DNA from: Rhodococcus jostii NBRC 16295 | Lineage (GTDB): Bacteria; Actinomycetota; Actinomycetes; Mycobacteriales; Mycobacteriaceae | Assembly (NCBI RefSeq): GCF_001894825.1 | Contig: NZ_BCWY01000040.1 | Coordinates: forward strand, 1 to 64,000 | DNA length: 64,000 nt | Direction: 5' to 3' | In this document: in pieces, positions 30,788-39,226 of the stretch | Position numbering within the stretch: position 1 is the stretch's first letter | Layout: every line of letters begins with the position of its first letter | Position numbers and translations under genes: made by a program | The notes under the pieces: model-generated | The model's input: only the letters and a program-made list of their open reading frames with translations | Told to the model about the DNA's origin: nothing | Databases searched by the model: none

Positions 30788-33142
30788 ATGGGCAAGCCAT
30801 TTCGGGGTGTCGTCAACGTCGATATCCGCGACTCGGTTCCGGATTGGTCCCCGTTCGAACCACCCCAGGCGCCCGCCGACGCACCCAACGTCGTCTATGT
30901 CGTCCTCGACGACGTCGGTTTCTCCGCGATGCGCTGCTACGGCGGGCCGATCGAGACACCGAACATCGACCGGATCGCCGCCAAGGGTGTTCGTTACACG
31001 CAGTGGCACACCACCGCGCTGTGCTCGCCCACGCGCTCGTGCCTGCTGACGGGACGCAACCACACGCGCAACAGCATGGCCTGCATCACCGAGGCCGCGA
31101 TCGGATTCCCCAACGCGAGCGGCACGATCCCGCCGGAGAACGGCATGCTCTCGGAGATACTCGCCGAGCGCGGCTGGAACACCTACATGGTGGGCAAATG
31201 GCACCTGTGCCCGACCGACGAGATGAACCTGGCCGCCACCCGCAGGAACTGGCCGAGCGGGCGCGGCTTCGAACGCTGGTACGGCTTCCTCGGCGCCGAG
31301 ACCAACCAGTGGTATCCGGATCTGGTCTACGACAACCATCCGGTCGACCAGCCCCGGTCGCCGGAGGAGGGCTACCACCTCACCGAGGACGTCACCGACA
31401 AGGCACTCGAGTTCATCAAGGACGCCAAGGCGATCGCGCCGGACAAGCCGTTCTTCCTCTACTACGCGCCCGGCGCGTGCCACGCGCCGCACCACGCCCC
31501 GAAGGAATGGATCGAGAAGTTCGAGGGCAAGTTCGACATGGGCTACGACGCGATCCGCGAGCAGACCCTCGCCCGTCAGAAGGAAATGGGCATCGTCGCG
31601 GCCGACACCGAACTTCCGCCGATCAACCCGATCGGCACCCCCGAGACCCGATCGGGGCCGACGGGCGAACCGTTCCCGGAACTCGACTACACCCGCCCCT
31701 GGAACACGCTGAACGACGACGAGAAACGCCTCTTCGCGCGGATGGCCGAGGTCTACGCCGGCTTCCTGGCCCACGCCGACCATCACATCGGACGCCTGCT
31801 CGACTATCTGGAGGCCAACGATCAGCTGGACAACACCGTGATCGTGGTGGTCTCCGACAACGGTGCGAGCGGGGAGGGGGGCCCGAACGGCTCCGTCAAC
31901 GAGATGAAGTTCGCCAACGGCATCCCGGACGACCTCGCCGAGAACCTCTCGAAACTCGACGATCTCGGCGGACCCAAGACATACAACCACTACCCCAACG
32001 GCTGGGCGATGGCGTTCAACACCCCGTTCAAGATGTGGAAGCGCTACGAGTTCAACGGTGGAACCGCCGATCCGTGCATCATCTCGTGGCCGGCCGGAAC
32101 CAAGGCTCGGGACGAGATCCGAGATCAGTACCATCACGCGATCGACCTCGTACCGACGGTCCTGGACCTGCTCGGGGTCGATGCCCCCGAGACCATCAAG
32201 GGCCACGTCCAGAGCCCGTTCGACGGCGTCAGTATGCGGAACAGTATCGACGACAAGTCCTCGCCGTCGGAGCGGAAGTCGCAGTTCTACTCGATGCTCG
32301 GCTCGCGGTCGATCTGGCACGAGGGCTGGAAAGCCGTCACGACACACCCGACCATCGCAGGATGGGGACACTTCAACGACGACGAATGGGAGCTCTACCA
32401 CACCGACGTCGACCGCGCCGAAGTGCACAACCTGGCAGCGGAGCATCCCGACAAGCTGCGGGAGATGGTGAACATCTGGTTCGCGGAAGCCGGTGCGAAC
32501 GGGGCGTTCCCACTGGACGATCGATCAGCCGTCGAGATCATGGGCACGCCCCGGCCCCAACTGACAGCGGCCCGAAACCGATACGTCTATTACCCGGACG
32601 TCGCCGCCGTGTCCGAGTGGCAGGCAGTCAACACCCGCGGCCGATCGTTCGTGATCGGCGCGCTCGTCGACATCCCGGCGCCGGGAGCTGAGGGCGTCCT
32701 CTTCGCGATCGGTTCCCGTTTCGGAGGCCACGCACTGTATGTGAAGAACAACCGGCTGCATTACGTCAACAACTTCGTGGGCAGCGACGAACAGATGATC
32801 GTCGGCTCCGAGGACATCCCCACCGGAACGGACCTGATCCTGTCCGCCTCCTTCGACAAGGACGGGCAGGAGCCCACGTTCACCACCGGGATCCTGTCGC
32901 TGTTCCACGCCGACCGAAAGGTCGGAGAGGGGCGCATCAAGACGCAGCTCGGTGCGTTCGCGATCGCCGGTGCCGGGGCGTATGTCGGCCGCCACCCGGG
33001 CGAGCCGATCACCGACGACTACCCTGGCGAATCACCCCACCGCTTCACCGGTGGCACGATCGACCGAGTCGCGATCGACGTGAGCGGCGAACCGTATCTC
33101 GATCTCGAACGGGAAGCCGCCCTGATGCTCATGCGCGAGTGA
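30788..33142 (+). CDS. Arylsulfatase (type I, formylglycine-dependent)
   Basis: A 784-residue sulfatase. The formylglycine precursor is C79 in LCSPTRSCLLTGR, a perfect C-x-P-x-R. Calcium ligands are D41 and D42 in VYVVLDDVGFS and the later VVSDNGAS; MVGKWHL supplies the active-site Lys/His. The C-terminal 150 residues (from about 625; AIGSRFGGHALYVKNNRLHYVNNF) look like a concanavalin/LamG-type beta-sandwich, as in actinobacterial long arylsulfatases. No signal peptide is seen. ATG at 30788 follows GAGGAGA. It would release sulfate from organosulfate esters; the substrate is unknown. Confidence 0.93.
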   Translation: MGKPFRGVVNVDIRDSVPDWSPFEPPQAPADAPNVVYVVLDDVGFSAMRCYGGPIETPNIDRIAAKGVRYTQWHTTALCSPTRSCLLTGRNHTRNSMACITEAAIGFPNASGTIPPENGMLSEILAERGWNTYMVGKWHLCPTDEMNLAATRRNWPSGRGFERWYGFLGAETNQWYPDLVYDNHPVDQPRSPEEGYHLTEDVTDKALEFIKDAKAIAPDKPFFLYYAPGACHAPHHAPKEWIEKFEGKFDMGYDAIREQTLARQKEMGIVAADTELPPINPIGTPETRSGPTGEPFPELDYTRPWNTLNDDEKRLFARMAEVYAGFLAHADHHIGRLLDYLEANDQLDNTVIVVVSDNGASGEGGPNGSVNEMKFANGIPDDLAENLSKLDDLGGPKTYNHYPNGWAMAFNTPFKMWKRYEFNGGTADPCIISWPAGTKARDEIRDQYHHAIDLVPTVLDLLGVDAPETIKGHVQSPFDGVSMRNSIDDKSSPSERKSQFYSMLGSRSIWHEGWKAVTTHPTIAGWGHFNDDEWELYHTDVDRAEVHNLAAEHPDKLREMVNIWFAEAGANGAFPLDDRSAVEIMGTPRPQLTAARNRYVYYPDVAAVSEWQAVNTRGRSFVIGALVDIPAPGAEGVLFAIGSRFGGHALYVKNNRLHYVNNFVGSDEQMIVGSEDIPTGTDLILSASFDKDGQEPTFTTGILSLFHADRKVGEGRIKTQLGAFAIAGAGAYVGRHPGEPITDDYPGESPHRFTGGTIDRVAIDVSGEPYLDLEREAALMLMRE

Positions 33143-33176
33143 TTCCGACGCGCTGCACGCACGGCGAACCCGGGTC

Positions 33177-35018
33177 TCAGCTGCCGGTCACCGGCAGCAC
33201 CAGCACCTGACCCGGGTCGCCCGCGGCGATCGTGACCTGGTGCGGCACCAGCCCGCCCCGGAAGCTCGGATCACCGCCGGACACCTCGAGACGAACGCGG
33301 TGCCCCTCGTCGAAGCGATGGACGATGGCCGGCATCGTGACCTGCACGGGCTCACCGGGCGCCACGATGCGCACCGGTGCGACCTGTCCGTTGATCAGTG
33401 TGTCGGTGCCGTCGGGTGCCACGTCGTACAGCTTGGCGAAGACCACGACCGCGTCTTCGACACCGGCGACCGCGGGTGCGGCGGTGACGCGGACGTCGAG
33501 CGTCGGCGCACCCACCACGTCCAACGGCGCATCGAGGGAACCGGACGACCACTCGACCACGGTTCCGGGGACGACACCCTGCGGGGCCGGGTTGTCCGGC
33601 CGGGTGTCCGGCGCTTCCCGGTCGGTGGGGAGCCCGCCCGGCAGGGTGTTCAATGTCCGAACGGCGGGAACGATGCCGTCGAGACGGTCGGTGAGCGCGC
33701 CGTCACCGGAGAGGTAGAGCGAATAGTCACGCCCCACCGTGACATCCCAGGACTCGGCGTACGCGGGTGCGGCGTTGCCGGTGTAGTCGACCCAGCTGCG
33801 GAAGTAGCTGAACACCGGCCCGGTGTCGACCCCGCTGTCCTTCAGATAGTGATCGAACCAGTCGACCATCCGGCCCGTCTCGTACTGGGTGTCGGGGTTC
33901 GGATCCTTCATGTTGATCTCGCCCTCGGCTGGAGTGAGATCGGAATGCCCCCAGCTGTGCCAGATCATCTTCACGTCGTTGCCCTGCGCCTGCAGCGTCT
34001 CGAACGTCGCCTTCGATTCGTTGAGGTCGAACAGAGTGTCCTGCTGCCCCTGCATGAGCAACACCGGAATCCGCACGCGGTCCGCATACGACACCACGGA
34101 GGACCGGCGCAGGAAGTCGACGGACCCCGGGTCCGGGTAGCCCTGCACCGCGGACTGCGCCAGCGCGGGGCACGCGGTGTTCGCGAAGTTGGGGCAACCC
34201 AGCGCCCGCGCCGGGTCCGAGACGTAGCCTTCGGCCCGCGGGTTGGTGACACCGACGGCACCGAACGTGAGTGTCCACAGCACCTTCGACGCACCGGGAA
34301 CCGACGTACTGACCCCGGTCGTCTGCGCGGTGCCGTTGGGTGCGAGCGAGTAGCTGAGGTCGTTCCACGTGATCATCGGGATGATCGTGTCGATCCGGGG
34401 GTCCACCGACGCCGCGGCGAACTGCACGGAACCGCCGTAGGAACCGCCGACCATCCCGACCCGCGGATCGTCCGCCTCGGCCTGGCCGTGGTGGGCCGTC
34501 GCGTCCTGCACGACGTAGTCGAGACCCGGAACAGGCACGGTGTGCGCGGGGTCGGCGAAGGCCATGCCGTCGCCTCCGCCGAGGAAGCTCACCAATTCAC
34601 TCGCGGCGCGTCCGTCGTAGTCGGGGTCGTCCAGGTGGATCTTGCAGCCCGAACCGCCGAAGCCGAGCCCGGAGTACGCGAGCACCGCGTAACCGCGGGA
34701 CGCGAGGAACGAGGCGATCCCGGCCTGATCGTTCTTGGACCCGCCGAAGCCGTTGGTCGTGAGGACCGCGGGAACCCGATTCGATGCAGACGCCGAGTCG
34801 GGTTTGTACACGTCGCCGATCACGTCGCACGGTTCGTCGCGGTTCGGTCCCACGAGAACCTGGAAGTGGAGCGTGGTCTTCGAGAAGCCGACCGGATCGG
34901 CCGTCGCCGGAGCGGACACCGCGATCGGTGTCAGTACCGCGGCCGCGGCCGTCATCGTCGCCAGTGTCGCTCTGCCCGCCCTGCGTTTCACAGTCCACCC
35001 ACCGTTCGGCCGCACCAC
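33177..35018 (-). CDS. Secreted CocE/X-Pro dipeptidyl-peptidase-type alpha/beta hydrolase
   Basis: About 613 residues: a secretion signal (KRRAGRATLATMTAAAAVLTPIAVSAPATA, cleavage after ATA), an alpha/beta-hydrolase domain with nucleophile S in GGSYGGSVQFAAA and HSWGHSD late, then a C-terminal jelly-roll (from about residue 480, ending IVHRFDEGHRVRLEVSGGDPSF) typical of CocE/PepX and S15 peptidases. It is an exported esterase or peptidase of unknown substrate. Start is uncertain: GTG at 35018 is chosen for its GGAGGTG site, but a GTG at 34991 would still include the signal peptide. Confidence 0.85.
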   Translation of the reverse strand: MVRPNGGWTVKRRAGRATLATMTAAAAVLTPIAVSAPATADPVGFSKTTLHFQVLVGPNRDEPCDVIGDVYKPDSASASNRVPAVLTTNGFGGSKNDQAGIASFLASRGYAVLAYSGLGFGGSGCKIHLDDPDYDGRAASELVSFLGGGDGMAFADPAHTVPVPGLDYVVQDATAHHGQAEADDPRVGMVGGSYGGSVQFAAASVDPRIDTIIPMITWNDLSYSLAPNGTAQTTGVSTSVPGASKVLWTLTFGAVGVTNPRAEGYVSDPARALGCPNFANTACPALAQSAVQGYPDPGSVDFLRRSSVVSYADRVRIPVLLMQGQQDTLFDLNESKATFETLQAQGNDVKMIWHSWGHSDLTPAEGEINMKDPNPDTQYETGRMVDWFDHYLKDSGVDTGPVFSYFRSWVDYTGNAAPAYAESWDVTVGRDYSLYLSGDGALTDRLDGIVPAVRTLNTLPGGLPTDREAPDTRPDNPAPQGVVPGTVVEWSSGSLDAPLDVVGAPTLDVRVTAAPAVAGVEDAVVVFAKLYDVAPDGTDTLINGQVAPVRIVAPGEPVQVTMPAIVHRFDEGHRVRLEVSGGDPSFRGGLVPHQVTIAAGDPGQVLVLPVTGS

Positions 35019-35096
35019 CCCGAGCACCTCCGACGAGCGTAAACGCTCTGGACGCACCACCAGCCCAAGCTGTCGGTGTGTCCCGCAACCCCCCAT

Positions 35097-35136
35097 GTGA
35101 GTGGGAATGCGTGCCGGGGCACACATTCCCACTCAC
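35097..35136. repeat. Dispersed palindromic element (copy 2) overlapping a stop codon
   Basis: Arms GTGAGTGGGAATG (35097-35109) and CATTCCCACTCAC (35124-35136), extendable outward by CCCC/GGGG pairs. It differs from copy 1 (19210-19249) by one compensated pair: the arm position that is C in copy 1 is G here, and its partner changed from G to C. The stop codon of the membrane-protein gene (35133-35135) lies inside the right arm. Confidence 0.75.
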
Positions 35137-35576
35137 GTGGGGGGTTGATCGAGCCGAGTGGTGTAGAACAGCACCGTCACGGCGATCACCGCTTCGATCG
35201 CCGCGGTGACGAGTGCCGCCGACATGGCGGGTGACATCGCATGGGTCATCGGAGCCGACGCCGCCGCGTGCATCGTGTGCCCGTGGTGGCCGCCACCGGA
35301 GCCGGGGGTCATCACGGTGAGGTGCAGGGCGATCATGCCCACGTTCATCATCGCGACGAGACCCCAGTCCCGCCGGGAACCGCGCACCCACAGATGCCGC
35401 GCGCAGTACAGGCACCCGAGGATCATCGCGACCGTCACCACACCGACCATCGGCGACGGCGCGTGCTCACCGAGCGAGGCGGCGTGCAGTCCGGCCGCGG
35501 CGACCGCGAGGGCCGCGGCCGCCCGCCGCCACCAGTGGCTGGTGCGGCGGGCGGTCACGGCGAAGGCGAGGGACAC
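35133..35576 (-). CDS. Four-helix membrane protein with His/Met-rich loop, partner of amine oxidase
   Basis: A 147-residue membrane protein with four helices (AAAALAVAAAGLHAASLG, PMVGVVTVAMILGCLYC, GLVAMMNVGMIALHLTVM, AALVTAAIEAVIAVTVLFY). Between helices three and four lies a His/Met-rich loop, GGGHHGHTMHAAASAPMTHAMSPAM, with five His and four Met. The GTG at 35576 is 5 bp after the copper amine oxidase stop, so the two are cotranscribed. The loop could bind copper for the oxidase; this is inferred from composition and position. Codons further upstream in this frame belong to the shadow of the oxidase gene. Confidence 0.75.
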   Translation of the reverse strand: MSLAFAVTARRTSHWWRRAAAALAVAAAGLHAASLGEHAPSPMVGVVTVAMILGCLYCARHLWVRGSRRDWGLVAMMNVGMIALHLTVMTPGSGGGHHGHTMHAAASAPMTHAMSPAMSAALVTAAIEAVIAVTVLFYTTRLDQPPT

Positions 35577-35581
35577 GGTGT

Positions 35582-37528
35582 CTAGCCTTCGCAGCAGTGC
35601 TTCGCGGTGCTCGCGGGCACGTCGAGAGCGGGGTTGCGGTCGAAGAATCCGACCGGCTTGAGCGTGAACCCGGCGTAGTCGACGGGCATGACGGGCCAGT
35701 CCTCGGGCCGGGGGAAGTGTGTCAGCCCGAACGTATGCCACAGCACCAGGTCTTCGCCCTCGATGTCGCGGTTGCCGGCCACGAACGTCGGGAGACCTGC
35801 CTGTCCCGGGTGCTGGTTGACGAAGTCGCCTGCGGGATAGCGCTCGGACTCGTCGTACTGCGTGACCCACAGGTGCTTGGTCGCGAACGCGGCGCGGGCG
35901 GCGATCGAACTCGACGGGTCGGCGAGGAGCACCGGCTGCCCCTCGGGGTGCAGCGCGTACCCGACGTCCTGCCCCAGCCGGTTCTGCTTCGTGGGATTGG
36001 TGATGTGCCAGACGCGGGCCTTCAGGTTGTCGGCGGTGCGTTGCCCCTCCGACTCGGTGGTCAGTGTGGTCTTCTGGCAGCGGAAGGCGTTGCCCCACGG
36101 GTTCTCCGGACCCATCGGGACGGGCACGGCATCGACCTCCTCCACGGTGTTCACATTACCGTCGACGGCCATGTCGAGGCGAGCGGAGAACAGGTGCTGA
36201 TGGAAGGGGGCACCGAGCCCGGGCGCCATCTGGGTGGAGAATCCCTCCGGCCCGCGGTAGGCGGACGTGAAGACGATTCCGGTGGCCTTCGCCTCGAGCT
36301 CGATGGTGCCGTCGAGGTAGAGGTACCAGTAGAACCCGTAGTCGTAGTTGCCGATGGTGAGGAAGAAGGAGATGACGAGGCGACGCGAGCGGCGGGTCTC
36401 GGCCATGCCGTTGAACATGTCCGTGTGCTTCCACAGGACGCCGTAGTCCTCCTCGTGGAGGCAGATCGCGTTCTTCATCACCCGCGGGTCTCCGGCCTCG
36501 TCGGCGATGGTGACGTCGAAGTACTGGATCTCGCCGAGGCAGTCGCAGCCCAGTTCGAGGGAGTTGGTGTACCGGCCGAAGAGGTACTCGCCCTGATCGA
36601 AGTAGTTCTGCCAGTATCGAACCGGGGACGGGTCGGCGTACGGGACCACCATCTCGGCGATCGACGCCCGGTAGATCACGGGACGTTCGACGCCACCGTC
36701 GTCGAACGAGAGTTGGTGCAGGGTCAGGCCCTCGCGCACATCGAACCCGAAGCGGAACTTCCAGTCGGCCCAGGTGATCTCGTTGCCGTCGACGGAGAAA
36801 CTGGCCCCCTCGGGCTGGGTGATCTCGATCGGCTTCAGGTCGGTGCGGGTGGGCGTCTGGTGGGGTGCGGCGTCCCACTCGCCGCGTTCGGCCGGCACCG
36901 GCAGTTCGATCTCGTCGACCACCTTCACGACGCGACGCTCGGTGAGGTCCACGTAGGCCACGACCCCGTCGATGGGGTGTGCCCACGGGAGATCCGCCTT
37001 GTCCTCCTGGTGGAACGCGAGCACGCGGACGATGCGGTGCCCGACCTCGTCCTCGTGACCGAACACGCCGGCCGACAGAGGAACCGCCCGGACCTTCGAC
37101 GGTTCGATGTCCCGCTTCGCCATCGCGGCGAGCCAGTCCGAACTGCCGAGCAGGAAGGCCTCGATGTCCTCGAATTCCTCGTCGAGGATCGGCACGTGAC
37201 CGTCGGTGGCGGAATCGACCGACGTCGAGCTGATCACGCGGTTCTCCGTCACCGACACCACGAGGTCGGTGCCGATGCCCGTGGAGCGGTCCAGCAGCAG
37301 GATCCGGGCGCGACGCTCGATCGGATCTCCCGGTGTGAACGCGAGGACCGTCGACTTGTGCGGCTCCGCGAGTGCGACGAAGACGAAGCGCACGCTCTCA
37401 CCGATCAGCCCCTCGTCGACGAGGAGGGACTTCGCCGAACGGATTTCGTCGGCGGACAGCGGACTGAGCGGATGATCCGGGGCGGCGGAACCCACGGTGG
37501 CCGGGGTCTCGGTGGTGGCGGTGCTCAT
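35582..37528 (-). CDS. Copper-containing primary amine oxidase (TPQ enzyme)
   Basis: A 648-residue copper amine oxidase that oxidises a primary amine to an aldehyde, ammonia and hydrogen peroxide. The topaquinone precursor is Y395 in T-I-G-N-Y-D-Y; copper ligands are H443 and H445 (PFHQHLFSARLD) and H604 (GLTHFPRPEDWPVMP); the catalytic base is D311 (YFDQGEYLFGRY). The usual N2/N3 domains precede these. ATG at 37528 overlaps the upstream permease stop by 4 bp. With an amine permease and an aldehyde dehydrogenase nearby, arylalkylamines such as phenethylamine or tyramine are likely substrates. Confidence 0.95.
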   Translation of the reverse strand: MSTATTETPATVGSAAPDHPLSPLSADEIRSAKSLLVDEGLIGESVRFVFVALAEPHKSTVLAFTPGDPIERRARILLLDRSTGIGTDLVVSVTENRVISSTSVDSATDGHVPILDEEFEDIEAFLLGSSDWLAAMAKRDIEPSKVRAVPLSAGVFGHEDEVGHRIVRVLAFHQEDKADLPWAHPIDGVVAYVDLTERRVVKVVDEIELPVPAERGEWDAAPHQTPTRTDLKPIEITQPEGASFSVDGNEITWADWKFRFGFDVREGLTLHQLSFDDGGVERPVIYRASIAEMVVPYADPSPVRYWQNYFDQGEYLFGRYTNSLELGCDCLGEIQYFDVTIADEAGDPRVMKNAICLHEEDYGVLWKHTDMFNGMAETRRSRRLVISFFLTIGNYDYGFYWYLYLDGTIELEAKATGIVFTSAYRGPEGFSTQMAPGLGAPFHQHLFSARLDMAVDGNVNTVEEVDAVPVPMGPENPWGNAFRCQKTTLTTESEGQRTADNLKARVWHITNPTKQNRLGQDVGYALHPEGQPVLLADPSSSIAARAAFATKHLWVTQYDESERYPAGDFVNQHPGQAGLPTFVAGNRDIEGEDLVLWHTFGLTHFPRPEDWPVMPVDYAGFTLKPVGFFDRNPALDVPASTAKHCCEG

Positions 37529-39015
37529 CGTGCGATCTCCTTGTCGGTGATGGTGTCGTTCGTGATGTGCTGCGGCGCAGCGGTTTCGTGTCGTGCGGCG
37601 TGCGGTCGGAGGACGGCGACGGCCGCTCCCCCGGCGAAGGTTCCTACGAGCAGAACCCCGATGACGGCGGCGAGGGTGCTGGACCCGCCGACGAGAAGCG
37701 GGAGGTTGGCGACGGTCATGACCAGCAGCAGGGCCAGCCCGGCGAGCCCGAGCAGAGGTGCTATCACCGTGTTCCACAGGCGCCGGTCCACCCGTGTCCG
37801 GCGGAAGTAGACGAGGACGGCCACGGACGTCAGGGTCATCAGTGCGACGACACCGACGGAGGACACTCCCGCGAACCACGCGAATACCTCGGTCACCGGG
37901 TCGAGTCCGGCGACGGCGGACGCGAGGATCAGGACGAGCGCGGACACCGTCTGCACGACGGACGCGATGTACGGCGACGCATGCTTGGCGTGGGAGCGGC
38001 CGCATCCGGCGGGCAGGGCCGCGCTGTTCCCGAGGGAGAAGATGTACCGGGAGAGCACGTTGTGGAAGGACAGCAGGGCGGCGAACAGGCTGGTGATGAG
38101 GAAGATCTGGACGAGGTCGCCGGCGAGTGCGCCGACGTAGCGGGTGGCGGTTTCGGTGATCATGCCTTCCGGGTTCTCCGTCGCGATGGCCACCGCGCCC
38201 TCGTCGCCCCACGCGCTGACCATGGCCCAGCTCGACAGTGCGTAGAAGCCGCCGATGACGAGCAACGCCAGGTAGGTGGCCCGGGGGATGGTGCGGGCCG
38301 GGTCGCGGGCTTCGTCACGGAAGACGGCGGTCGCCTCGAATCCGATGTATCCGGCGATGGCGAAGATCAGGGCGATGCCGGGTGCTCCCGAGAAGAATTC
38401 GCCGGGATGGAACGCCGCTGTCGAGAATCCCTCGTCGCCGCCGCCGCGGACGATGACGGCCGCGTCGATGACGAGGACGATCCCGACCTCGCAGACGAGG
38501 AGGACACCGAGCACCTTGCCGGACAGGTCGATGTGCCGGTATCCGAGGATCGCCACCACGGCCGTCACGGCCAGGGCCCACACGTACCAGGGGAGTTCGG
38601 GACCACCGTGGGCGGTCACGAAATCGTTGACGGCCGCTCCGATGTACCCGTAGACCGCGCCCTGGACGGCGGTGTAGGACAGCAGCGCGAGGAAGGCGGA
38701 GCCCAACCCTGCGTGCCTGCCCAGTCCCCGGGTGATGTAGGTGTAGAAGGCGCCCGCCCCCGGGAGGTGCTTGGCCATCGCGGTGAATCCGACGGCGAAG
38801 AACAGCAACACCACCGTGCAGACGATGTAGGAGGCGGGGTACGCGGCGCCGTTGCCCGCCGAGATACCCAGGGGAACCGTTCCGGCGATCACCGTCAACG
38901 GGGCCGCCGCTGCGACGACCATGAACACGATCGCGCCCGGGCCGAGCGTGCCGGCCAGTCTGCGGGGCGCACCGTCACCGACTGCACTGCTGTGCGTTGG
39001 GGCATTGGTTGTCAT
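37525..39015 (-). CDS. APC-family amine/amino acid permease
   Basis: A 496-residue permease with about 12 membrane helices and the APC signatures GAIVFMVVAAAAPLTVIAGTVP at helix 1, GAGAFYTYITRGLGRHAGLGSAFLALLSY at helices 2-3 and FIGFEATAVFRDEARDP (reading IGFEATAVFRDEARDPART) near residue 225. Coupled by ATGA overlap to the amine oxidase, it probably imports the oxidase's amine substrate. Its upstream region (39016-39226) has one direct and one inverted copy of the TTCTCATT motif. Confidence 0.9.
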   Translation of the reverse strand: MTTNAPTHSSAVGDGAPRRLAGTLGPGAIVFMVVAAAAPLTVIAGTVPLGISAGNGAAYPASYIVCTVVLLFFAVGFTAMAKHLPGAGAFYTYITRGLGRHAGLGSAFLALLSYTAVQGAVYGYIGAAVNDFVTAHGGPELPWYVWALAVTAVVAILGYRHIDLSGKVLGVLLVCEVGIVLVIDAAVIVRGGGDEGFSTAAFHPGEFFSGAPGIALIFAIAGYIGFEATAVFRDEARDPARTIPRATYLALLVIGGFYALSSWAMVSAWGDEGAVAIATENPEGMITETATRYVGALAGDLVQIFLITSLFAALLSFHNVLSRYIFSLGNSAALPAGCGRSHAKHASPYIASVVQTVSALVLILASAVAGLDPVTEVFAWFAGVSSVGVVALMTLTSVAVLVYFRRTRVDRRLWNTVIAPLLGLAGLALLLVMTVANLPLLVGGSSTLAAVIGVLLVGTFAGGAAVAVLRPHAARHETAAPQHITNDTITDKEIAR

Positions 39016-39136
39016 GGCTTCCTTCGACTTTCACGAGGAGAGGATCTGCGTGGATGCTCCGCGGCGAGCTCCGGGTCAAGACTCCGACTGCGGGTTGTCG
39101 GTGCAGTTGCCGCAGCGTCACAGTTGGTCGACAGCA

Positions 39137-39170
39137 AATGAGAACGCACGCAGGACGATTCTCATTCGAC
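39137..39170. promoter_or_regulatory. TTCTCATT operator pair before the permease/amine oxidase operon
   Basis: ATTCTCATTCGAC (39158-39170) is identical over 12-13 bases to the sites at 40898 and 40933. An inverted core, AATGAGAA, lies at 39137-39144. Together they form a divergent pair about 125-155 bp upstream of the permease ATG. Confidence 0.6.
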
Positions 39171-39226
39171 ACCGGTCGAGCCCGCCTGCCTCGGTGACCG
39201 CCGGTCGACGGTCACCGCGCAGAAAT

